Below are positions 21,020-28,972 of a stretch of 40,001 nucleotides of DNA, in pieces (the first letter of the stretch is position 1; every line of letters starts with the position of its first letter). Origin of the DNA: Bacteroidaceae bacterium. Its GTDB lineage: Bacteria > Bacteroidota > Bacteroidia > Bacteroidales > Bacteroidaceae. A program made the translations under genes and the position numbers. The stretch lies in NCBI GenBank assembly GCA_017616445.1, contig JAFZYE010000012.1:1-40001 (forward strand), read 5' to 3'. The notes below the pieces were generated by a model, which ran no database searches, was not told the origin of the DNA, and saw only the letters and a program-made list of their open reading frames with translations.

Positions 21020-21627
21020 TTCTCTTCATAAGTCTCTATCTTATCTTTATTGCTCAACAGGAAGTCGATGTCATCGTAAGCATTCATAAGACAATACTTC
21101 TTGTATGAGTTGATGTCGAAGTGCTCTGAGTGACCCGTTGCAAGATTCGTGACGGTTTGGTTGGGCACATCGACCTTGACCTGTGTCTGAGGGTCTGCAG
21201 CGATGCTGGCAAACATCTCCTGTTGGAACTCAGGAGATACGATGACAGGCAACACGAAGCAGTTGAGCAGGTTGTTGCGATGGATATCAGCAAAGCTGCT
21301 GGAGATAACTACACGTACTCCATAACCGGCAATAGCCCATGCTGCGTGTTCGCGGCTGGAACCAGACCCCCAGTTCTGACCACCTACGATGATTTCGTGA
21401 ACACCCTGGCGAGGTGCTTCACTGTAAGCAGGTTGGTTCATCACGAAGTCGGCTACTGGTTTGCCGTCTGCATCGTAGCGAAGGTCGTGCATGAAGGCAT
21501 CGCCAAAAAACTTTGGGTCACGAGTGGTGCTGGCAAGGTATCTTGCCGGAATAATCAAGTCGGTGTTGCAATTATCTATCTGAATAGGAATACAGGTAGA
21601 TTGTATGATGTTGAATTTTTCTTTCAT
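21004..21627 (-). CDS. leuD: 3-isopropylmalate dehydratase small subunit
   Basis: 207 residues from ATG 21627 (MKEKFNIIQSTCIP). The frame runs up to a TTG at 21699, but that stretch is repeat DNA and the normal LeuD N-terminus begins at the chosen ATG. LeuD forms the swivelling domain of the aconitase-like isomerase with LeuC. Visible: IPARYL near the N-terminus and GQNWGSGSSREHAAWAI, the substrate-binding loop. The final four residues (TLPL) and the stop lie in a palindromic element. Confidence 0.93.
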   Translation of the reverse strand: MKEKFNIIQSTCIPIQIDNCNTDLIIPARYLASTTRDPKFFGDAFMHDLRYDADGKPVADFVMNQPAYSEAPRQGVHEIIVGGQNWGSGSSREHAAWAIAGYGVRVVISSSFADIHRNNLLNCFVLPVIVSPEFQQEMFASIAADPQTQVKVDVPNQTVTNLATGHSEHFDINSYKKYCLMNAYDDIDFLLSNKDKIETYEEKTLPL

Positions 21628-21670
21628 AATAAATTGTCTTGAACTTTGTTCTTCTCTGTCCTCCCTTAGA

Positions 21671-21697
21671 GTTCCCTCTAAAGGGGGTTGGGGGGTC
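21671..21697 (+). repeat. Palindromic leu-operon element, copy D (leuC-leuD junction)
   Basis: GTTCCCTCTAAAGGGGG (21671-21687) followed by TTGGGGGGTC. It begins exactly at the leuC stop codon (TGA, 21698-21696 on the minus strand). A second, weaker hairpin is possible with the adjacent CTCCCTTAGAG (21661-21671). It lies in the leuC-leuD spacer and is not translated if leuD starts at 21627. Confidence 0.85.
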
Positions 21698-23159
21698 AAT
21701 TTCTTGGGTCAGTTACTACTCCAGTAATAGCACTTGCTGCAACAGTAAGCGGTGATGCAAGGATGGTGCGGGCACCTGGTCCCTGACGGCCTACGAAGTT
21801 ACGGTTCGAGGTTGAAATGGCCAATTTGCCTGCTGGTACCTTATCTGGGTTCATGGCCAGACAAGCTGAACATGAAGGCAGACGGAGTTCGAAACCTGCA
21901 TCAGCAAGAATCTTATCGATACCCTCATCAATGATTTGCTGACGAACGAGCCATGAGCCAGGTACGAGCCAAGCAACTACGTTATCGGCTTTCTTCTTTC
22001 CTTTCACCACAGAGGCAAAGGCGCGGAAGTCCTCGATGCGTCCATTGGTACATGCTCCGAGGAACACATAATCGACAGGTGTGCCTTCGAGTTTCTGTCC
22101 TGGCTGGAACTGCATATAATCGAGCATGCTGAGGAACTGACTGCGGTCGGCTTCTGGAATCTGCTCAAGGGTTGGGATGCATTCATCGACAGCGATACCA
22201 GCTCCAGGATTGGTTCCGTAAGTGATGCGAGGTGCAATGTCTTCTGCGCGATAAGTCACTTCTTTATCGAACACAGCGTCATCGTCGCTCTTCAGCTTGC
22301 GCCATTCTTCGACAGCCTTGTCCCACTCAGCACCCTTTGGTGCATATTCGCGTCCTTTGAGGTAGGCGAAAGTTGTCTCGTCTGGAGCAATCAATCCTGC
22401 ACGGCTACCCATCTCGATGCTGAGGTTACTAAGTGTCAGACGGCCTTCCATCGACATATTGCGGATGGTGCTGCCTGCATATTCTACGGCATAACCTGTA
22501 GCACCGCTGGTGGTCATCTGAGCCATGATATAGAGTGCCACATCCTTGGCTGTCACTCCTGACTTGAGTTCGCCTTCGATATTGATACGCATGGTCTTTG
22601 GCTTCGACTGCAGAATACATTGTGAAGCAAGCACCTGAGCTACCTCACTTGTACCGATACCCATTGCGATAGCACCAACAGCACCATGAGTGGAGGTGTG
22701 GGAGTCGCCGCAAACGATGGTCATGCCAGGCAACGAGAGTGCCTTTTCTGGTCCCACAACGTGGATGATACCATTGTCTTTTGTACCCATCGTGAAGTGT
22801 TTGATACCAAACTCCTCACAATTTGCTTTCAGCGTCTCTACCTGCTTACGACCAATCGGATCGTCGATACGTTCTTGTTGATCACTTGGTGTGTTATGGT
22901 CGGGCATCGCAACCACATGGTCTGGGCGGAACACCTTGATGCCCTTGTCTCTTAATGTGTCGAATGCCTGAGGACTGGTCACCTCATGTGCATACAAACG
23001 GTCGATGTACAACTGTGTAGGTCCATCTTCTACCTGCTGTACAATATGGGCATTCCAGATTTTGTCGAATAAGGACCCCCCGACCCCCTTTAGGGGGAGG
23101 GTTCCTGCACCTTTATCTCCCTTTTCGGGGAATTTGTTAATACTTTTTAATTCTGACAT
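21696..23159 (-). CDS. leuC: 3-isopropylmalate dehydratase large subunit
   Basis: 487 residues, about 20 longer than the usual 464-468. It is the 4Fe-4S aconitase-family subunit; cluster cysteines appear in FLGACTNGR and in [10 protein letters not shown]. The core normally starts near the N-terminus with LFDKIW; here LFDKIW is preceded by 29 residues ([10 protein letters not shown]..., ..PLKGVGGS) that come largely from a palindromic repeat. No in-frame ATG or GTG lies between that repeat and the core, so the extension must be translated. The ATG lies 1 nt after the DUF559 stop. Confidence 0.95.
   Translation of the reverse strand: MSELKSINKFPEKGDKGAGTLPLKGVGGSLFDKIWNAHIVQQVEDGPTQLYIDRLYAHEVTSPQAFDTLRDKGIKVFRPDHVVAMPDHNTPSDQQERIDDPIGRKQVETLKANCEEFGIKHFTMGTKDNGIIHVVGPEKALSLPGMTIVCGDSHTSTHGAVGAIAMGIGTSEVAQVLASQCILQSKPKTMRINIEGELKSGVTAKDVALYIMAQMTTSGATGYAVEYAGSTIRNMSMEGRLTLSNLSIEMGSRAGLIAPDETTFAYLKGREYAPKGAEWDKAVEEWRKLKSDDDAVFDKEVTYRAEDIAPRITYGTNPGAGIAVDECIPTLEQIPEADRSQFLSMLDYMQFQPGQKLEGTPVDYVFLGACTNGRIEDFRAFASVVKGKKKADNVVAWLVPGSWLVRQQIIDEGIDKILADAGFELRLPSCSACLAMNPDKVPAGKLAISTSNRNFVGRQGPGARTILASPLTVAASAITGVVTDPRN
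23074..23105 (-). repeat. Palindromic leu-operon element, copy E (inside leuC)
   Basis: Core CCCCCTTTAGGGGG at 23084-23097. On the minus strand it reads CCCCCTAAAGGGGG then GTCGGGGGGTC and is translated as LPLKGVGGS, residues 21-29 of LeuC. A second small palindrome, CTCCCTTTTCGGGG (23118-23131), lies upstream in the same N-terminal extension. With copy F it brackets the DUF559 gene in inverted orientation. Confidence 0.88.
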
Positions 23160-23160
23160 T

Positions 23161-23544
23161 TTACTGCAAATATTTTTTTATTTCTTTAAGTACATTATCG
23201 ATATCACAGATGACTTGTTCGTTGGAAAAACGTATAACTTTGTAGCCCATCCTTTCAAGCCATTGAGTCCTTTGCTCATCGTCAATTTCTTGTATCGGTT
23301 CCGAGTGATATCCCCCATCCACTTCGACGATTAATTTACAATCAGGGCATAGGAAATCCACAATGAACTGACCAATTATGTATTGATACAGAAATTTATG
23401 TCCTAAGTTATTAGCCCGAACACAGCTCCTCAGTATTGCTTCTGCCTCTGTAGGATTGGCTCTCATCTCTTTTGCCCAATCTTTAAGTAGGGAATAATAA
23501 GCAGGATCTGCATTCTGATAAGCAAAGTGGTTATATGTGTCCAT
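23161..23544 (-). CDS. DUF559 (Vsr/PDDEXK-like) endonuclease-domain protein
   Basis: 127 residues from ATG 23544, preceded by AAAGGA at suitable distance; a GTG at 23568 would add eight residues. The DUF559 pattern is clear: [31 protein letters not shown], with Asp63, Glu74, Asp76 and His80 as likely metal-site residues, then [16 protein letters not shown]. The fold is that of very-short-patch-repair type nucleases; activity and target are unknown. It interrupts the leu operon between leuA and leuC, is bracketed by inverted copies F and E, and its stop lies 1 nt before the leuC ATG. It is a candidate mobility or maintenance factor for the palindromic element. Confidence 0.88.
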   Translation of the reverse strand: MDTYNHFAYQNADPAYYSLLKDWAKEMRANPTEAEAILRSCVRANNLGHKFLYQYIIGQFIVDFLCPDCKLIVEVDGGYHSEPIQEIDDEQRTQWLERMGYKVIRFSNEQVICDIDNVLKEIKKYLQ

Positions 23545-23578
23545 ACAGAGTTCATCCTTTGAGTCCACCCTCTTAAAA

Positions 23579-23606
23579 GTTCCCCCTAAAGGGGGTTAGG
23601 GGGTCC
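23579..23606 (+). repeat. Palindromic leu-operon element, copy F (leuA-DUF559 junction)
   Basis: GTTCCCCCTAAAGGGGG (23579-23595) then TTAGGGGGTCC, the copy closest to consensus. It lies between the leuA stop (23621) and the DUF559 start and is oriented opposite to copy E on the other side of the DUF559 gene. A further GGGTGGGTC tail-like motif follows. Confidence 0.88.
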
Positions 23607-23620
23607 GGGTGGGTCTTCTT

Positions 23621-25117
23621 CTACTTAAACTTATTGATACAATCAATATAAGCTTCCACTGAAGCTGTTACGATGTCGGTATTGGCACCGAATCCATAGT
23701 AGACGTGATTGTTGTATTCCACCTGCATGTGTACCTTTCCAAGGTCATCAGAACCCTTAGAGATAGCTTGAATGGTGAATTCCTTGAGGGTCATGTCGCG
23801 TTTGATGATGCGTTTCAGGCCCTTGATGGCTGCATCGACAGGACCATTTCCTGTAGCAGCTGCTTCGAAGTGCTCGTTGGCAATCTGGAGTCCGATAGAA
23901 GCCACACTGCGTACACCCTTGCCTGTTGTAACCTGTAGGTAGTCGAGTTTCACACTGTGTGCTTCAGAGCGTTCAGCACCAGCTAATACGAGGATGTCAT
24001 CATCTGTCACCTCTTTCTTCTTGTCTGCCAATTCAAGGAACTTCTGATATACCTTGTCCAACTTCTCGTCATCCACGTCAACGCCGTTGATATGCAGACG
24101 GTGTTTCAAGGCAGCACGTCCTGAACGGGCAGTCAGCACGATAGATGCTTCGTCGATACCTACATCCTTTGGATCCATGATTTCGTAGGTCGATGCGTTC
24201 TTCAGCACGCCATCCTGATGGATTCCGCTGGAGTGAGCAAATGCATTCTTGCCCACGATGGCCTTGTTGGGCTGTACAGGCATGTTCATCAGACTTGATA
24301 CCATGCGGCTTGAAGGATAGATCTTCGTTGTGTTGATATTTGTCTCGATGCCGAGGTCGGGGTGAGTCTTGAAGATCATCGCAATCTCCTCGAGCGAAGT
24401 GTTACCAGCACGTTCGCCGATTCCGTTGATGGTCACCTCCACCTGGCGTGCACCAGCCAGCACACCTGCTACGGTGTTGGCAGTTGCCATACCTAAGTCG
24501 TTGTGACAGTGGGTTGACAGAATAGACTTACCTGCAGCGAATGCATCGACATGCTCATACAGATATTTTATCTTCTCATGGTACTCGTTCGGAATTCTGA
24601 AACCAGTTGTGTCAGGGATGTTACAAACGGTAGCACCAGCCTTGGTGACAGCATCGATGACACGTGCCAGATATTCGTTGTCTGTACGTCCTGCGTCTTC
24701 TGCATAGAACTCTACATCGTCTACAAAGCGACGTGCATACTTTACTGCAGCAACAGCACGTTCGATGATTTCCTCACGGTTGCTGTTGAATTTGTACTTG
24801 ATGTGCGAGTCGCTCGTGCCGATACCCGTATGAATACGTTTGTGCTTGGCATACTGCAATGCCTCGACTGCTACATCGATGTCTTTCTCGACGGCACGTG
24901 TCAGCGCACAGATTGTTGGCCAAGTCACAGCCTTCGATATCTCAATAACTGAGTTGTAGTCGCCTGGGCTGGAGATAGGGAATCCAGCCTCAATGACATC
25001 CACTCCGAGCAGCTCAAGCTGCTTTGCAACTTGAATTTTCTCTACCGTGTTGAGCTGGCACCCTGGCACCTGCTCACCATCACGCAATGTCGTGTCAAAA
25101 ATAAATAATCTGTCCAT
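23621..25117 (-). CDS. leuA: 2-isopropylmalate synthase
   Basis: 498 residues. First committed step of leucine synthesis, acetyl-CoA plus 2-oxoisovalerate. The N-terminal TIM barrel starts [17 protein letters not shown] and includes [14 protein letters not shown] and [13 protein letters not shown]; the C-terminal LeuA dimer domain for leucine feedback is present from about residue 370. First structural gene of the operon, placed 44 nt after the attenuator terminator, so its expression should follow the leader peptide. Confidence 0.96.
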   Translation of the reverse strand: MDRLFIFDTTLRDGEQVPGCQLNTVEKIQVAKQLELLGVDVIEAGFPISSPGDYNSVIEISKAVTWPTICALTRAVEKDIDVAVEALQYAKHKRIHTGIGTSDSHIKYKFNSNREEIIERAVAAVKYARRFVDDVEFYAEDAGRTDNEYLARVIDAVTKAGATVCNIPDTTGFRIPNEYHEKIKYLYEHVDAFAAGKSILSTHCHNDLGMATANTVAGVLAGARQVEVTINGIGERAGNTSLEEIAMIFKTHPDLGIETNINTTKIYPSSRMVSSLMNMPVQPNKAIVGKNAFAHSSGIHQDGVLKNASTYEIMDPKDVGIDEASIVLTARSGRAALKHRLHINGVDVDDEKLDKVYQKFLELADKKKEVTDDDILVLAGAERSEAHSVKLDYLQVTTGKGVRSVASIGLQIANEHFEAAATGNGPVDAAIKGLKRIIKRDMTLKEFTIQAISKGSDDLGKVHMQVEYNNHVYYGFGANTDIVTASVEAYIDCINKFK

Positions 25118-25156
25118 TTATCTTAATTTTGAATGATCAGTTATAAAATATAGATT

Positions 25157-25192
25157 AAACAAAGCCCCTCTCGCTCGGAGCAAGAAAGGCTT
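25157..25192 (-). terminator. Leader terminator (attenuator) of the leu operon
   Basis: On the minus strand AAGCCTTTCTTGC (25192-25180) pairs with GCGAGAGGGGCTT (25174-25162): 13 bp with G-U pairs, loop TCCGA, then TTTGTTT (about 25163-25157). It lies between the leader peptide and leuA. Its left arm can instead pair with the leader-peptide segment 25243-25262. Confidence 0.88.
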
Positions 25193-25262
25193 ATATCTGT
25201 TTTCTATTTCGCATTGTACATTATCAATTATGCATTACATACAGGCCTCTCTCACTCCGAGC
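25173..25262 (-). promoter_or_regulatory. Antiterminator pairing of the leu leader
   Basis: The minus-strand segment 25262-25243, at the end of the leader-peptide frame, is complementary to 25192-25173 at 19 of 20 positions (including G-U). The latter segment contains the left arm of the terminator, so the two structures exclude each other. A ribosome stalled early in the leader leaves 25262-25243 free to pair and block termination; a ribosome reaching the stop codon covers it. This is the classical attenuation layout. Confidence 0.82.
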
Positions 25263-25312
25263 TTACTAAGTCGAAGTGATAGGATAATGCCGATGATGCT
25301 AATAGAATTCAT
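25235..25312 (-). CDS. Leu operon leader peptide, Ile/Leu-rich
   Basis: 25-codon ORF, ATG at 25312-25310 and TAA at 25237-25235, about 16 nt after the predicted transcription start. It begins MNSISIIGIILSLRL and contains five Ile, four Leu and one Val codons, clustered in the first 20 positions. AAGG lies one base before the ATG. Its last codons overlap the antiterminator segment. It is expected to sense charged tRNA-Ile and tRNA-Leu for the downstream operon. Confidence 0.85.
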   Translation of the reverse strand: MNSISIIGIILSLRLSKLGVREACM

Positions 25313-25334
25313 ACCTTATTCTTAAAATCGACTG

Positions 25335-25365
25335 CAAAATTACACTATTTTGTGCATTCTACAAA
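25335..25365 (-). promoter_or_regulatory. Bacteroidota promoter of the leu operon
   Basis: On the minus strand TTTG (25365-25362), 19 bp, then TAATTTTG (25342-25335), an exact match to TAnnTTTG at consensus spacing. Transcription should start near 25328, just before the leader peptide. Confidence 0.88.
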
Positions 25366-25445
25366 ATAAAAGACAAAGAAAATGCACTTTTTTCTGTCAA
25401 TTTGCCACTTATGGCCCGTTTGTGTCTTTCTTGCAGCACATTTTT

Positions 25446-25485
25446 GCAGCCCCTAAGGGTTGCAATTGTTTCCCTTAGGGGCTGC
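25446..25485. repeat. 14-bp perfect inverted repeat upstream of the leu promoter
   Basis: GCAGCCCCTAAGGG (25446-25459) and CCCTTAGGGGCTGC (25472-25485) are exact inverted repeats around a 12-nt centre. It lies just after the end of the HD-domain gene and may help stop its transcript, though there is no T-run on that strand. The motif resembles the 22-bp array at 33965-34033. The 418-bp gap 25118-25535 otherwise holds the leu leader and promoter. Confidence 0.75.
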
Positions 25486-25535
25486 ACGTTTTTCCTCCTC
25501 GAGTCAGCAAATGTTTACCTTATTATATATAAGCT

Positions 25536-26165
25536 TTACTGCGGGTGCGACGTGATTTGAGTGAACTTGTCTTCGACTATCTGGCGGATGGCTGCTTCAT
25601 TGTCAATCAAGTCCCACAGCTGATGGAGTTTGCGTTCGTTTTTGGACCCTGGAATCCATAGTTTCAGGTAGCCATTTCGGCTGTATTTCTCGTTCAGGTG
25701 TTGCAGGGCACGATTGATATGTCCTTCGGAGTCGAGTTCAGGATAATGTGCCAGCCCATACTGCAAGGTGCGGGTGATGATGACATCGATGTCGATGTTT
25801 CTGTCTGCTTCGGCTACAATCCGTCCATAGACGGAACGAGGAGCATGGTCGGCTGATGCACGATGGTCTTCAACAGCTTGTGCCATCACTTCAATCTGTT
25901 CAGGTGTGAACCAACGTAACAGTCTCTTGTCGCTTCGCATGATGCGGCCTGAAGCCAGATGATGGCCCTCGCGTCCTTCGCAGAGTCCGAGGTCGTGATA
26001 AGCGGCAATCGTATAGACCATGTCCACATCGACATCATAGTTGACGGCCAACACCAGACTCTCGTCCATCACTTTCCTTGCATGGTCTTGTTGGTGAGCA
26101 GCATCGAACCCGTCATATTGCGGGAGGATTTCCGCTGTGATGAATTGTTGGAGTTCTTTGTTCAT
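25536..26165 (-). CDS. HD-domain phosphohydrolase
   Basis: 209 residues. HD-superfamily metal-site residues are visible: His28 in DAAHQQDHARKV, His57-Asp58 in IAAYHDLGL, and Asp100 in QAVEDHRAS. Such proteins hydrolyse phosphate esters or nucleotides; the substrate is not evident. No fusion to another domain. Transcribed alone on the minus strand with its own -7 box. Confidence 0.85.
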   Translation of the reverse strand: MNKELQQFITAEILPQYDGFDAAHQQDHARKVMDESLVLAVNYDVDVDMVYTIAAYHDLGLCEGREGHHLASGRIMRSDKRLLRWFTPEQIEVMAQAVEDHRASADHAPRSVYGRIVAEADRNIDIDVIITRTLQYGLAHYPELDSEGHINRALQHLNEKYSRNGYLKLWIPGSKNERKLHQLWDLIDNEAAIRQIVEDKFTQITSHPQ

Positions 26166-26184
26166 CTCTTTCTTTTTTGCGATG

Positions 26185-26192
26185 CAAAGATA
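26185..26192 (-). promoter_or_regulatory. -7 box for the HD-domain gene
   Basis: TATCTTTG on the minus strand, 20 nt before the ATG. No convincing TTTG at -33: upstream is a simple TTAAGA-type repeat. Confidence 0.55.
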
Positions 26193-26253
26193 GAAAGAAA
26201 TTAAGATTTAAGAGTTAAGAGTTATGAAAATAACAAAATAATGTGTGATGCAT

Positions 26254-26284
26254 TTTGCTTTTTGGATTATTTTTACTACTTTTG
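26254..26284 (+). promoter_or_regulatory. Bacteroidota promoter for the amidase gene
   Basis: TTTG at 26254-26257, 19 bp, TACTTTTG at 26277-26284: both boxes match. It shows that translation starts at ATG 26306, not at the in-frame upstream ATG (26255) that lies inside the promoter. Confidence 0.85.
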
Positions 26285-26305
26285 CAGGGAATTATCATAG
26301 ACGAG

Positions 26306-27565
26306 ATGAAACGAACGCTATATATCATCACACTTTTTTCATTTCTGATGGTTGGCATAACCACGATGTTAAGTGCTCAGAACAAGCCTTTTCTGGTGGT
26401 GCTTGATGCTGGCCACGGAGGACATGATGCAGGTGCTGTGGGACGTCCCACCACCAACCGAGAGAAAGATATCAATCTGGCGATAGCGCTGAAAGTGGGC
26501 AATCTGCTCAAGCAGAACTGCCCTGATGTGAATGTGCTTTATACACGCTCTACGGATGTGTTTGTCACACTCAGCGGACGTGCCGATATTGCCAACAAAG
26601 CGAAGGCGGATCTCTTTGTGAGCATCCATACCAATGCGATTGAACGTAGTCCCAGCCGCAGACCTATGGGTGTGCAGTCGTACACCTTGACCCTTCGAAC
26701 TGCGCAGACGAACTTGGAAGTGGAGAAGCGCGAGAACTCTGTGATTCAGTACGAGTCGGATGGTGCGCAGAAGTATAGTTTCATGAATCCTAACTCCCCA
26801 GAAAGCGAAATCATGTTCGAGCTGATGCAGGACAGAGATATGCAGGAGAGTGTGAACTTTGCGAAGCTGGCTCAGGAAGAGATGGTGAAGACTGGTGGAC
26901 GTAAAGATATGGGTGTGTTGCAGGCTAACCTCGCTGTGTTGCGCCTCACCTATATGCCTTCTGTATTGCTCGAAGTAGGTTTTATCTCCACACCTGAGGA
27001 GGAGTTGTTCCTGATGACGGACGAAGGCCGTTCCTTGCTGGCCAAGTGTATCTACAACGCCATTTCACGCTACAAGACCCTCCATACAGGTCGCATGTCG
27101 AAGTTGGAGAAGATTGACCCTAAGGCTGTCGATAAGCAGATTGTGGAGAACAACATGCAGTTGAAGGAGGCGATAGAGAACGCTGAGGTGGTTGAAGAAC
27201 CTACTGCCCAACCTGTGCAGGAGACTGCACAAGCAGCAACACCGGAGCCTGTAACTGTAGCACAAGGGACTGCTCCTGCGGAACAACCGTCGAACTCACA
27301 ACCTGTCTTCAAGGTACAGTTTTTCATATCGCCCAAGCATCTGGTGCCTGGCAGCACTCAGCTCAAGGGCGTGAAGGCAGATGCCTACAAAGAAGATAAT
27401 GTGTATAAGTACACTTACGGCTCGACGACAAACTACAACGAAGCCGTTAAGTTCAAAAACGAGATAACTGACCGTTTCCCTGATGCATTCATCGTGGCGT
27501 TTAAAGATGGTAAGAAAGTGAATGCCAGCGAAGCCATCAACGAATGGAAAAATAACAAGAAATAG
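26306..27565 (+). CDS. N-acetylmuramoyl-L-alanine amidase (Amidase_3) with C-terminal SPOR-like domain
   Basis: 419 residues with an N-terminal signal segment (about 1-25, ending TMLSAQ), so periplasmic. The amidase cleaves the bond between MurNAc and L-Ala in peptidoglycan. Zinc ligands: His37 in LDAGHGGHDAG, Glu53 in NREKDINLA, His108 in FVSIHTN, and the catalytic Glu in LLEVGFIST. A low-complexity Glu/Pro/Gln/Ala linker (about 290-330) leads to a SPOR-like C-terminal domain (FKVQFFIS...) likely binding septal glycan. Followed by an MCE protein, a common Bacteroidales pair. Confidence 0.93.
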   Translation: MKRTLYIITLFSFLMVGITTMLSAQNKPFLVVLDAGHGGHDAGAVGRPTTNREKDINLAIALKVGNLLKQNCPDVNVLYTRSTDVFVTLSGRADIANKAKADLFVSIHTNAIERSPSRRPMGVQSYTLTLRTAQTNLEVEKRENSVIQYESDGAQKYSFMNPNSPESEIMFELMQDRDMQESVNFAKLAQEEMVKTGGRKDMGVLQANLAVLRLTYMPSVLLEVGFISTPEEELFLMTDEGRSLLAKCIYNAISRYKTLHTGRMSKLEKIDPKAVDKQIVENNMQLKEAIENAEVVEEPTAQPVQETAQAATPEPVTVAQGTAPAEQPSNSQPVFKVQFFISPKHLVPGSTQLKGVKADAYKEDNVYKYTYGSTTNYNEAVKFKNEITDRFPDAFIVAFKDGKKVNASEAINEWKNNKK

Positions 27566-27652
27566 CCCTAGGGTAGTTTAGGGTTGATAGTTTATGGTTT
27601 AAAGTCAGTTGAATTAGTTTAAAGTAAATCGTTAAATAGTTCAATTGAAAGC

Positions 27653-27682
27653 AAATTGTCAAATAGTAAATTGTCAAATAGA
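27653..27682 (+). repeat. 15-bp direct repeat, two copies
   Basis: AAATTGTCAAATAGT (27653-27667) is followed at once by AAATTGTCAAATAGA (27668-27682), directly before the MCE gene. The whole gap 27566-27692 is AT-rich with related fragments. A typical Bacteroidales intergenic repeat; function unknown. Confidence 0.7.
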
Positions 27683-27692
27683 AAATAAGAAT

Positions 27693-28601
27693 ATGAAGTC
27701 AAAGGAGATAAAGATAGCCATCACTGCCATCATCGCAGTAGTCATCGTGTATTTGGGTATCATTTTCATGAAAGGCCTGAAACTGTTCAGTTCCGACAAT
27801 ATTTACTATGTGGAGATGTCGAATGTGGGCGGATTGTCCAAAGCTGGTGAGGTGATTGCAAACGGAATGAACGTTGGAGTGGTGAAGGACATCGTTTATG
27901 ACGGCAGCCGCCAGATAGCAACCGTATCAATCGAACTGAATGAAGGTTTTTCGCTTCCTCGAAACAGTCATGCGACGACGGTGAAGGATATGCTTGGCGC
28001 ACCAAAGATGAACATCATCCTTGGCGAGAATCCTCGTGACTTGTTGACCAAGGGCGATACGATTCCTGGCGAAGGTGGAGGCGACCTCATGTCCTCTATC
28101 AATGATATGGTTCCGCAGCTCAAAGCCTTGATGCCGAAACTCGATTCCATCCTTTCAGCGGTGAACACGCTGACCAATGATCCGGCTCTTTCAGCTTCGA
28201 TTCAAAACATGGAATATATTTCAACGAGTTTGAAGTCAACATCCGATGATGTGGGCCGCCTGATGCGCAACGATGTACCTCAGCTGATGACCCATGCAAA
28301 CACCATCTGTAGCAATCTCGAAGCAACGACAGAACAGCTCCGTCAGATTGACTTGGTAGGAATGGCCGGCGATGCCCATGCTACACTTCAAAATGCCTCT
28401 CAGGCTGTCTCTGAGCTACAATTGTTCACCAATCAGCTGACGAATCAGAATTCCTCGTTGGGTAAGTTGATGAACGATCCCAGCATGTATAACCACCTGG
28501 ATTCAACGATGAATAATGCCTCCAAATTACTCGAAGATTTGCGACTTCATCCAGCACGATATGTGCATTTTTCAGTGTTTGGAAAGAAAGAGAAAAAATA
28601 G
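27693..28601 (+). CDS. MCE/MlaD-family lipid transport protein
   Basis: 302 residues from ATG 27693; the upstream extension to 27645 is repeat DNA. One N-terminal membrane helix (about 5-28), then an MCE domain (about 35-115: YYVEMSNVGGLSKAGEVIANGMNVGVVKDI, and later GAPKMNIILG), then a long helical region. Such proteins form the periplasmic part of ABC lipid transporters. The ATPase and permease are not nearby in this window; the amidase precedes it. Confidence 0.88.
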   Translation: MKSKEIKIAITAIIAVVIVYLGIIFMKGLKLFSSDNIYYVEMSNVGGLSKAGEVIANGMNVGVVKDIVYDGSRQIATVSIELNEGFSLPRNSHATTVKDMLGAPKMNIILGENPRDLLTKGDTIPGEGGGDLMSSINDMVPQLKALMPKLDSILSAVNTLTNDPALSASIQNMEYISTSLKSTSDDVGRLMRNDVPQLMTHANTICSNLEATTEQLRQIDLVGMAGDAHATLQNASQAVSELQLFTNQLTNQNSSLGKLMNDPSMYNHLDSTMNNASKLLEDLRLHPARYVHFSVFGKKEKK

Positions 28602-28972
28602 CCTTATTTAAATTAGCTTAAAATAAGAGGTTTCCGGATTAGTCATTTTGGAAAAAACGTAAAGCACTGAAATATTGCGTTCCATTTGCTTTTTTAACAA
28701 TGGTCAAAATCGCTTTTCAAAAAGTAAAACCCGCTAAACCATTGTAATTCATTATTTGGGCAATCGATTGAAAGAAAAATCGGATATGTGGTTTACAAAT
28801 GTGTAAGTCTTTGAAATAAATGCCCTTACGAAAAACCCTGATTTTTCGCCATTTTTTTTTGTATTTTGCCAATCTAAAAAAAGGTTGTACCTTTGCAACA
28901 CCGAAAACGATCGGACCAAAAAAGAAAGTTGTGCTTAATAACGTAAAACAATAGCTTAATACTAAAACGAAG
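28602..28972 (+). other. Gap upstream of dnaA
   Basis: 371 bp of AT-rich sequence. It holds a short inverted repeat after the MCE stop (CTTATTT 28604-28610 with AAATAAG 28621-28627), no T-run, and the dnaA promoter. I looked for DnaA boxes (TTATCCACA) and found no good match. No gene is seen. Confidence 0.6.
28865..28895 (+). promoter_or_regulatory. Bacteroidota promoter for dnaA
   Basis: TTTG at 28865-28868, 19 bp, TACCTTTG at 28888-28895. It gives a leader of about 70 nt before the ATG at 28973. Confidence 0.85.

Noticed and set aside
21628-21699. LeuD N-terminal extension through the repeat
   Set aside because: Needs a TTG start at the leuC stop; ATG 21627 gives the normal LeuD N-terminus, so unlike LeuC this repeat is probably not translated.
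20913-23606. Palindromic leu-operon elements as simple terminators
   Set aside because: Stems are 5-6 bp with no T-runs, two copies are inside coding sequence, and the asymmetric tail is conserved, which terminators do not need.
28602-28972. Possible oriC upstream of dnaA
   Set aside because: AT-rich, but no clear DnaA boxes and no box cluster; only a promoter is supported.
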